A stretch of DNA of 64,000 bases from Thermothielavioides terrestris NRRL 8126. Taxonomy: Eukaryota; Ascomycota; Sordariomycetes; Sordariales; Chaetomiaceae. The stretch's first letter is position 1. Every line of letters starts with the position of its first letter. Positions 45,686-54,585 of the stretch are shown piece after piece. Under the pieces are notes generated by a model, which saw nothing but the letters and a program-made list of their open reading frames with translations, was not told the DNA's origin and did no database searches. Where the stretch lies: the NCBI RefSeq assembly GCF_000226115.1, contig NC_016457.1:3782001-3846000 (forward strand), written 5' to 3'. The translations under genes were made by a program, and so were the position numbers.

Positions 45686-46927
45686 TCATGAATTGCCGCT
45701 GCTCTTGGAACCCCCCATGTCTTCAACGGCGTCTGGTCGATCCCACGTTTCCTTCTCCAGCTTCTCCACGGCCCGGATGAGCTCCCATATCCTTGTCCTC
45801 GCCCGAACCGTCTCTCTCTCCTGCAACTTCCAGGTCTCGTCGAACAGCGCGACCATGAAATCGGGCATGCTGGTCTTCCCGCCCACCCTGTAATCGTACA
45901 CAACGATGTCCTCTTCCAAGCGGCAGGCGATCCGCCTGTGCTGGTGCGACAAGACAATGCAGTCCAGGAAGAAGGAGCTCGGGGCCGGGTCCCCTTCAGG
46001 CCGAGCCCGTAGTTTGTGATACACCGAGATCTTGTCGGGGTAGACCATCGGCTGCGTCACAGCGTGTGAGTCGCTTATCCATCCACACACCCAAAGGAGA
46101 GAGACACGGGGTCACGGAAACGTACAAACTTGAAGTCGGCCTTCAGGCTGCGCATGATCAGCCCGGTTGCCTTGGGCGACATCAGCGCTGCCCTGTTCAA
46201 CAATGCGAGTTAGTTCTTTCCTTCCCCTAATTGTGGCATCGAGAACAAGTCGGGAGCAAAAGAACCGTCTCGGGAGCAACTAGGAGCTACCCGAGACTGT
46301 AATCGACAACAAAAAGAGCTCGGGTTTGACTGACCACTCCTCTCGATGCTTGGGGTCCACATGGACGGCAAAGTTGGTGATCCAGTTGACGCGCGCCGAC
46401 TCGGCGTAGCGGTAGTAGTTGACGTTATTGACGTGGCCCTGGTTTCATCCCCACCATCTCACCGTCAGCCACATTGAGCTCAGCTCTGCTTGCCATACGG
46501 CTGGAGCACCGCGGCGCAGCAACTCAGGTAGTCAGGCCCGACGACCTACGAAGGTGTCCATCTCCCCCCAGGCGATCTCCCGGCCGTCCAGCCCGCGGCG
46601 GCCGCCGGTCAGGAAGCCCTCGCTGCCGGCCAGCAGCTCCCTCCACTCAGTCGCCAGCGCGCGCAGCACCACGGCCGCCTGCGCGATCTGCTGGCGGCTG
46701 CAGCCGAAGATGATGCACTTGCCGATGCGGGCGCGCAGCTCGGCGATCCATCGGGACGGAGGCGGCGGCGGCGGAGGGTTTGTGGTGGGTTCCGAGCTTG
46801 AGTTTGAGCGGACTGCTGATGCTGAAAATGGCCGGCGCAGGCGTGGATGTGAATGCGGCAATGTGCCACAAACCCTCTCGGCGACGAGCCTCAGTCTGAG
46901 GCGCGGCGCTGGGAGGACTGCGGCCAT
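45686..46927 (-). CDS. Mitochondrial hotdog-fold thioesterase (4HBT family)
   Basis: Four exons (minus strand): 46927-46550, 46438-46335, 46192-46126 and 46051-45686; 304 aa. Introns of 111, 142 and 74 bases are GT-AG and keep the frame. The N-terminus is Arg/Ala/Leu-rich without acids (MAAVLPAPRLRLRLVAERV) and looks like a matrix presequence. After SRWIAELRARIGKCIIFGCS comes GRRGLDGREIAWGEMDTF joined to GHVNNVNYYRYAESARVNW, the D-x2-G-H-V-N-N signature of 4-hydroxybenzoyl-CoA-type thioesterases with D124, H128 and N130-N131. It then reads PMVYPDKISVYHKLR, FFLDCIVLSHQHRR and EEDIVVYDYRVG, and ends in a charged helix. It probably hydrolyses acyl-CoA or acyl-ACP thioesters in mitochondria; the chain length cannot be predicted. 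Divergent from the ETFRF1 gene. Confidence 0.88.
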
Positions 46928-47578
46928 TGCGCGAGGTTTTCGGAATGCTCGAATTGAGCCAAGTTGAGCCAATTGAACGTGTCCTTGTCGCACTGAACTG
47001 AAGGGACTACAGTCTCGGCGACGCCGACTTCATCACACTCATCAACGCGGAGGGAGCTGTGCCAGGTTAGGTTGTCTGGCGCACTTCCTCCGCTCGCCTA
47101 CTTCCCTGGCCCGCTGCGGGCTGCCGCCATCGGCTCGGCCTCTCGGCAGGGCGGGGAGCGAAGGAGACAATGTGGGGGCCACCCCTGGCATGCCGACAGC
47201 AGCCGCTGTGGTTCACGGCTCGTGGAAAACTGATGAATGATGCCATGTCGAAAAACCACTAGTCTATCTTCAGGTAGCCTGTGGACAAAGACATGCCTTC
47301 CGATTTGCCCGCAGAAGTCGAGTGATACCTCACATCTGCTGCTCTACAACCTGGCATTCCGTACCTGCGTTGCGTTGTGTGATAAGATACCGCTTAGCCA
47401 AGCCAGGCAGGGTCGCACCCATGCGTCACTGAACCCTGACGTCCTGCATCTCACATTCGAAAGGTGCCAGAACCACTGTGCCCTGCATGCCCACGATTGA
47501 GCCCCATCCCAACTACGAACTCAAGACATGAACCGTATCTAAAGACTACATGAGCATATTTTCCGCTCGCGACTCGAA
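46928..47578. other. Divergent promoter (thioesterase / ETFRF1)
   Basis: 651 bases between two start codons on opposite strands. No gene and no clear TATA box; any shared regulatory sites are not identifiable by eye. Confidence 0.5.
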
Positions 47579-48455
47579 ATGCCCCCGGCTCCCAACCCCG
47601 AGCTGAGGAGGCAAGTCATCGCCATCTACAAGGGCAAGTCCATCCATCTCATCTCTTCGACACTCCCCGTCCTGGAGTGTAACCTGCCCACAAGTGAGAG
47701 CATCCACTTACTTACCCGCGCGGGCGTGAGGCTCAACCGCAGAGCTCCTCTTCCTCGGCCGTGAGTATCCTCAGGGTTACGACTACTTCCGGCCACGGCT
47801 GCACCGCGCCTTCATGGCGAAGTCGCACCTCACCGACGAGAACGAGATCAGGCAGGGCATCGCGAGGGCAGAGTTTGTGAGGAAAGGTAAGGTACCATGG
47901 CCATTCTCGTTGTCGGCCTGGCCTCGGCAATGCCTCGGGTCGCTCGTGAGGGCACCAGTCAGGCAACCGCAGAGGCAAAAGAGACATGACGTGACAAGCC
48001 GCTGGAGGGGGCATAATATTCCGGGTCACATCAAGCTGACGCTGTCCGGGTGATACCACAGAGATCGAGGCCCTGTAAGTCATCTTTCTTCTGCGCTCGG
48101 TACGAGGTTGCCGTGGACCACGACACCATCCCTTACAGGAGCAACCCCATCTACATGCGGGCACAAGCCCCATCTTTTAAATCACGGAAACACGCCTGGA
48201 CCTTCGCAGGGAGAGCAGCACGACAGCTTCAATACACCGGAAACCTCCAATTTCGATACATAATGATGGGCTACCCGCACCCCCAGACCGCACCTCGAGG
48301 GATTGACCCCCCGCCCTATCCTTTCCGATCTTTTTCTCATCACTTGTTGCTTGCTGTTCACCCGCCTCTTCCCACCCATGACTGACCATATGACGTTTCC
48401 CAGATACTACCTCAAACGGTACCGAACGCTGAGGAAGAGATACGACGGAGCGTAG
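47579..48455 (+). CDS. LYR-motif protein, ETFRF1/LYRM5 homologue
   Basis: Four exons, 47579-47633, 47743-47886, 48062-48074 and 48404-48455, give 87 aa, close to the 88 aa of human LYRM5/ETFRF1. The joined protein reads ELRRQVIAIYKELLFLGREY, PQGYDYFRPRLHRAFM, IRQGIARAEFVRKEIEALYY, then LKRYRTLRKRYDGA, and follows the human family along its whole length, including the I/L-Y-K variant of the LYR motif and the EALYYLKRYR end. Intron 1 (47634-47742) uses a GC donor, GCAAGT. Exon 3 is only 13 nt (AG ATC GAG GCC CT) between introns of 175 and 329 bases; without it EIEAL is lost. ETFRF1 acts in mitochondria, removing FAD from electron-transfer flavoprotein and so damping fatty-acid oxidation. Convergent with the methyltransferase gene, 261 bases away. 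Confidence 0.88.
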
Positions 48456-48716
48456 CACATGAATGTAGTATAGAACCGGACCGTAACCGAGCTAGCTTTC
48501 CCCCACAGGCAGCAACATACAACGTACATCGACCGTGTCCAAACCCTCGTTGAGCCAAGTAACCAAACAACCATCTTCCCATAGGAGCGCAAACAAAGAA
48601 GGAAAACGAAGAGTAGCCAGCCCACTTCAGCTCCTTCAGTACCAATCTCTTCTCTTCTCTCACCCACTCACCCCCGGCCTTACCTTCCCAGGTTATGCCC
48701 GCCAATAACAACAATA

Positions 48717-50864
48717 TCACCGCTTCCGCGCCCACCAGGCGCCGACCTCGAGACACTCGCCCCAGGACGTGCCGTTCTCCTTGACCAGGTCGTTCATCAT
48801 CTTGCCGAGCCAGGTATCCCACTCGTCCTGGCTCTTGCCGCTGACCTCCCTCAGGACGGGCTCGAGGCTCTGGATCTGCTGCACGACCGTCAGCAGCGCG
48901 GTGCGCCGCAGCGCCGCGGCCGCCGGCTCCAGGCCCTTGGCCGCCCCGGGCACCGCCCCGGCCCCCGTCCCGGTGTCCGCCCCCCCGGCCCCCCCTGCGC
49001 CGCCGCCGGCGCCGGCGGCGGCACGGCGGGCCGTCGCGGTCCTGGCCGTCTCGACGTAGCTCTTGCCGTCCTTGGTGACGACGCCGCCGACGCCCTCGCG
49101 CTCCCACCGGATCTCGGACAGCGGCACGGCCAGCCGGCGGCTGCCCACGCCCGTCAGCACCTCGGCCTCCTGCACCAGCAGCGGGCCGATGACGGTGCAG
49201 GGCATGGCGCACAGCGCGCGCGCCTCGAGCGCCCGCGCCGCCCACCCGTTGTACTCGACCAGGAAGTTGTTGAGCGGCGTGCTGAGCGGCGTGTTGCCCG
49301 TCATGACGTAGGCGCCGCCGCGCTGGTCTTTTTGTTGCGGTTGTGATTGTGATTGTGATTGTTGTTGGTGGTGGTGGTGGTCGGGATCGTCGGAGGCTTC
49401 GGGGTTGGTGGCGTCGGCGTCGTCTTCGCTGGTGTTGGTGGTGGTGGTGGTGGTGGACTCATCAGCGGGTCCGGACGTGGTGGCCGAATCCGGCACGTGC
49501 GGCCGCAGCATGCGCAGCATGTGGTCGGTCTCCCAGATCTCGAGCGTGCCGCCGGGCCGCAGCACGCGGATGTACTCTTCGATCAGCCCTTGCTGCATGG
49601 GGATCGTGATGGCCAGGGCCATGTCCTTGACCATGATGAAATCGAAGCTCTCGTCCGGGAAGGGGAGCGGCAGTTTGCGCAGGTCGTGCTGCACGAATCG
49701 CCAATTCATGTCCTTGTCTGGTCGGGGATCGGGCCCCTGGGCGGCGGAGGAGGAGGACGTCCCGCTGCTGCTGGGACCCGAATTGGGAGGGAGGGACGCG
49801 ATGTCGATGCCTGTGAATGCCATGTCGGCGTGCTGGCCCCGCGCCTCGTAGTATCTGTAGCACATCATGCTCCAGAAGCCCGTTCCGCAGCCGACTTCCA
49901 ATATCCGAGGCGGCGGTTTGTTGGCGAAGGCGGGCGAGCAGATGGGGCGCCCGAACAGCTGCATCAGGAGCATGGTTTTGAGGCTCTGGCGGTGGATTTC
50001 TTCGAGGTCGACGGGTAATGGATACGGTAAGGTCGGGTCTGCGAGATAGGTCCGTCCGTTGCGGACGACGAACTGCCGGTGTTGGTGGGCGGAATCGGAC
50101 GTCGGCTCGTTCGAGTGCACCGTGCGATTGCTCGTCGTGGTGGCTCCCGAGACGCTGGACACGCTCTCGGCGCGGGGCAGCTTGGCCCCGTCCGAGTAGG
50201 CAAACATGGCGGACTGCTGGAGCATGCGGCGGTCGGTCAAGGAGGCGGCGGCGACGGCGGTACCGGAATTGCCAAGCGAGGCCGAAGCGAAGGCGCCCGC
50301 AGAGGCCGGTGTGCGCGCCGACGCGGTCTCGGGAGAGTGGGCAGCGCCGGCGTGCTTGGAGCTGGCGTCGTGCGTGTTGAGGCGGGGCGTCGCCGGCAGC
50401 TGCTTGTCCTGGTAGTACTTGAGCGACGCAGTCATCCGTTCCCCCTCCCGGTCCCGCTCTCGCTCCCGCGTCGAGTCGCGGCGCGAGGCGTGCCCGCGGT
50501 GCTGCAGGGGCTGCTCGTGATGCCGATGCTCGTGATGATGCGGGTGCTCGGCAGTCGGCTCTGCAGCAACAGCTGGATCGGTTCCGTCGCCGTCGGCTCC
50601 AGCACCGCTGGCCGATTGAAACTGTTGCAAGCCCCCTGCGCTGGAGTGCGCCAGCGGCACCTGGTGTTCAGTGCGGCCGCCGCTGCTGCTGGTGCTCGCA
50701 CTGCTTGTCCTCGTGTGGCCCGGAATGCGCGATCGCTTCTTTTTTGCCGTCCCAGACGTTGAATTGGAGCGACCGGGCTTTGAGTGGCGCGAGTGGTGCG
50801 AGCGCTCGACCTCATAAGTGAGATAGGGGGCCTTGGCGGCGGCGTATCCGGAGAGGAACTCCAT
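48717..50864 (-). CDS. Large SAM-dependent methyltransferase with low-complexity regions
   Basis: Uninterrupted, 715 aa from the ATG at 50864 (MEFLSGYAAAKAPYLTYEVE). Residues 20-290 are Ser/His/Arg/Glu-rich and probably disordered. The class I methyltransferase core starts with LPYPLPVDLEEIHRQSLKTM and has motif I PRILEVGCGTGFWSMMCYRY (about 319-338), motif II FTGIDIASLPPN, then WRFVQHDLRKLPLPFPDESF, DFIMVKDMALAITIPMQQGL and EYIRVLRPGGTLEIWETDHM. A Thr/Asp/His/Gln-rich insert of ~60 residues follows that last block, then a further conserved part (LSTPLNNFLVEYNGWAARAL, WDTWLGKMMNDL). No presequence or membrane span. Fungal proteins of this type are mostly uncharacterised; the substrate is unknown. 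Similar strand methyl-transferases in secondary metabolism are smaller, so a regulatory or RNA/protein target is possible but unproven. Confidence 0.8.
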   Translation of the reverse strand: MEFLSGYAAAKAPYLTYEVERSHHSRHSKPGRSNSTSGTAKKKRSRIPGHTRTSSASTSSSGGRTEHQVPLAHSSAGGLQQFQSASGAGADGDGTDPAVAAEPTAEHPHHHEHRHHEQPLQHRGHASRRDSTRERERDREGERMTASLKYYQDKQLPATPRLNTHDASSKHAGAAHSPETASARTPASAGAFASASLGNSGTAVAAASLTDRRMLQQSAMFAYSDGAKLPRAESVSSVSGATTTSNRTVHSNEPTSDSAHQHRQFVVRNGRTYLADPTLPYPLPVDLEEIHRQSLKTMLLMQLFGRPICSPAFANKPPPRILEVGCGTGFWSMMCYRYYEARGQHADMAFTGIDIASLPPNSGPSSSGTSSSSAAQGPDPRPDKDMNWRFVQHDLRKLPLPFPDESFDFIMVKDMALAITIPMQQGLIEEYIRVLRPGGTLEIWETDHMLRMLRPHVPDSATTSGPADESTTTTTTNTSEDDADATNPEASDDPDHHHHQQQSQSQSQPQQKDQRGGAYVMTGNTPLSTPLNNFLVEYNGWAARALEARALCAMPCTVIGPLLVQEAEVLTGVGSRRLAVPLSEIRWEREGVGGVVTKDGKSYVETARTATARRAAAGAGGGAGGAGGADTGTGAGAVPGAAKGLEPAAAALRRTALLTVVQQIQSLEPVLREVSGKSQDEWDTWLGKMMNDLVKENGTSWGECLEVGAWWARKR

Positions 50865-53800
50865 TTTGGCTCCCAAGCGAAACTTTTTCCCGGTCCCTTG
50901 ATGTCAGCAGGGGTCCCGGGGGGAAGGGAGAGGGGGGCCGCTGCCCCGCCTGGCTTGCCCGCGGCGCCCGTTCCAGTGGGCTGGGTGCCACAGGTATAGT
51001 GGGTGCAGCCGCTAATCAACCGTTAACGAGCGCTGAAGGCGGATTCGATTTGCGCACCGCTTCGTCCCCGGGCCCAGCACCCGACCTTTTCGTTCACCTT
51101 TTCCAATGGAGGCTGCCGTGCTGCAAAGGCGCATGCGGAGATTGTCCCTGCGTCGCGTGCCTGCCTTGATTGATTCAACTCGACCAAAGCAAAGCCCACG
51201 CAGCGGCAGACCACGAAACCGCCCAGTGGTCGGGGTGGGTGCTCCGTCGTCCCCCAGCTCGTTGCGAAACCGTCCGAGCCGATCAACGGGGCGCCGGTGA
51301 ACGGTCGGAGACGCCGACCTGGACACCGCCCCTTTTCTAGAAGCTTTCCGCGTCTGGGTCTGTTTCGTGTCCCTGTCGCTTCCACCAACCGGGTGTGCCA
51401 GACACTACCACCCAAAAATCCCTGCGACGGCACCTCGCTTCGCTCGCTCCGAGCCTGCTACCTAGCCCCGGTTTTCTCAGACAGGTGGCAGGCCTCTCAG
51501 GTTTCTGCCCGAAAAGACGACAGGTCGTCACGGCCGGGTGGAATCCGGGGCTGCCAAAAGCCACGGAAGGCCGAAGAGGTGCAGTGCAATGACGGGCGCG
51601 ACTGCAGGTGTCGGGAGGGTCACACCGTCAGCGCCCGTCCTTCGTCCGACCTGGGGTTGGCCCGCGTGTAAGTGCTTCTTTCGACCGCGTGTGCTCAACG
51701 TCCTGCGAACGGCATGGCCCATGGCCGGTCTAGGGATAACGGTATGCCCGGCGCCTGCGGAGAGCGAGACTGGCGCAAGAAGGCGCTCCGCATGGCGCGA
51801 GCGGCACTTCCGGCCTTTAACTATTACCGTGCGTAGGCAAGTACGCAGGCCTGGGAGGGAGGACAGCCTCTAAAGAGCCACGCCCGGCCGTCTGGCTCCG
51901 CCGCTCCGCCGCTCCGCGAGGCTCAAAAGGGGTGACGACCGAGGGGGGGGACCTGATGACACTCGCTCTCACAGCTGGTTTCTGTGTGGGGCTCAGCGGC
52001 CGTACCGGTCCGAAAGCAAGAACAACTCGCGGCTTGCCGCGCGGGCTGTTGGCTGCAGTTGCGGTTTATTTTCGGAAGGAATATATCGAGTATCGAAATG
52101 AAGCAGCGACGGGGAAAAAAGGGACCGCAGCACCTGGCAGGACTGTTGGTTTCCTGAGGTAGGACAGGGAAATCCAAGAAATGGATCGCACGAAGCTTGG
52201 GCACATCTCGCATTTAACACGAAGAGGGACACGCGAGAGACAATAATCAACTACCTAAGTTAGTCGGTTGCACGGCCTTTCCATTTGTTCTCTTCCTGGT
52301 CCTGCCAAAGCCCGCACTATGCTCGAGAGGGCCTTCGACCCCGGATTCCCCCCCCAGATTTCCCCCGGTCCTGGCCGCCGACTTCACCTGGGCCTCCCTT
52401 TGCGGTGCTATTGAGTGGAGCAAGTGTGGTGACAGTTCTGTGGTCGGCTTCCCCGCATCGCCGTCCCCCTTCGCCGGATTGGCTGTCTTGTGGAGGCCAG
52501 CCTGGCGCGTTCCCCTGCTCGGCATCGGCCCCAGACACTTGAACAGGCCGCTCCCGGGATGTTCATTGGCCTCATCGACCTTGCACATGCTCCTGAGGGG
52601 CGAGGTCGTCGCTCTCGGGCCGCCGTGTCTGACCGGCTGCGCCGTTCACTTGCGATGGTGTCGCCAGCCATGCTGCCCGAGCGCAGTGAAAATCATGCTG
52701 CTTTCGCAGCTGGGCCACAAGCTATTGCAATCCTTCGCTGGCTCGCCCCAGCGCCTGGCGTCGTCCCCGGGTGCGAAGGCTAACTAACTCGAGTAAAGGG
52801 TTCGTGTGCCGAGAGCTATTTCGAGGCTCGCAGCCAAGTCGGAAGTCCCTGCCGAGGCCCCAACAAGATCCCAATGAATCGCTGGCCAGGTTGGTCTTTG
52901 GAATGCCGGCCCTACACTACGATGGGAAACTGATTGAAGGATAAATCCAACGGTGCTGCTGTTGGCTGCTGTGGGGAGGCGGTGGTTTGCCACTATGCGG
53001 CTTCATGCATCGTCTGGATGTCTGGCTGCGCCCGTCGAGTCATCAATCCTTTGTCGTCGCCGTGCATGGCAGAATATCGTCATGTGTCGCCGGTGGCTGA
53101 ATTCTACACAGTAGAGGCAGACACCACGGAACCAGTATCTTCCAGCCCCTGTGGCTTGTGTTTGGAGCTTCAGGAGCGCGCGCGGGCAAGACACCGCGAT
53201 GCGAAACCATCCAATCCAGCCTCCATCTGGCTGGGCCAAGTGTTTTGGCTGTTTGGCTCAGGCACAAGCACAATATGAGACAATAAGAAAGGAAACAAAC
53301 AAGTGTCCGGATCATCGGCGGGAGACACGAACTTGGTACTATGTAAGGCCGCCCAGAAGAGCGAGAGGCTGCGAGTCAGAACCACAAATTGATTGAGCCT
53401 GGGTCTTGTTGCAGCACAACCTACGAGTGGGAAAATTGCACGGGAATTGCAGCCGGCGGAAGCTCCGTGGAACTCCTGGCGCTCGAGCGAGGTTCTGGCT
53501 GACCTGACAGGACCACCCCGCGCTCGAGCCAGGCAGCCTGGGCAACCCTTGTGGAGGTCGTACAAAGTGGAGGCACCCGCCCGAGGCGAGGCTGAAGGGC
53601 GGCTGCAGTCACGTGAGCAACCACATTATGTCAGCAGGCCCGACGACGGCACGGGGACAGCAGCAGGTGCCCCCTGCTGCCCTTGTGCTGCACTGTGCAC
53701 GGTCCGTCAAGTGAAAAGCGGGCCACAACAGGAGGCATTGACACACATCCGACACTATCCACGGCTGAGCCCACACCACCCATTGCAGACCATATCCTTC

Positions 53801-54585
53801 CACCAGAGTATCGATTGGCAGCGCCTCCATTATTGCCGTCAAAGGTTGTACACATTCTCTTTCCACAGGTGAGACCAGATGGCGCAGTTTCTGCGCGAGA
53901 GTGGTGGGGGGAGAGAGAGGAGGCTGGAACCGTTGGGCGCTCCACGCCACTTGTTGCAGCTTGCAATGCCTGCAGCCGCCCATCGTCAACGTCGGCCGTG
54001 CTCAGGTCCCTCCCTGTTCACACATCCACTCACGGATCCCCCCTCCTGCTCATCCTCCTCCTCGTCCTCCCTGCTCACCACCACCAGGAATCAGCACATC
54101 TGCTCCCGGCTTTGCACTGTCCAATGCGCTGACTCACCCGTTGCTCTCTCTCTCTCTGCCAGACTTGCGTTCGGACGAACTCGAACAAAGAAAACGGAAA
54201 CGAATAAAAAAAGAACCCACTTCCACCCCTCGGGCATCGGTTCCTCTGCCAGCGAGAGTGTGCACGCGCATCGCAGAACCTCCGCGGGGCAACCCTGTTC
54301 CCCCAAGCGAGCCCAGTCGACCGACCCCAGCGAACATCTCTGGTTACGTTCGACTTGCGATTCGCCTTGACTCAGCGTAGTAGTGAATGGCTCTCTGAGC
54401 GAGCGCGGCCGACCTCTCCGTCACCTGCTGCGGCACCCGACGAACCAACACCATAACTGCATCCATGCCCAACAAACATCTTGCTCTGCTCCATGCAAAC
54501 CTTGCTGCTCCCGCGCTCCGACTTCGACGTTCCCCGCGCTTATCCTCTCCCGCCGCCCGCCGACCCGCCGCAGTGCTATCCGTAG
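50865..54585. other. Intergenic, gene-poor; long CCR4 leader on the right
   Basis: No domain-bearing frame on either strand. From about 53680 to 54585 the plus strand is pyrimidine-rich with several ATGs and a TC run at 54143-54158, as in long fungal 5' leaders with upstream frames; it probably belongs to the CCR4 transcript and may contain an untranslated intron. Confidence 0.45.
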
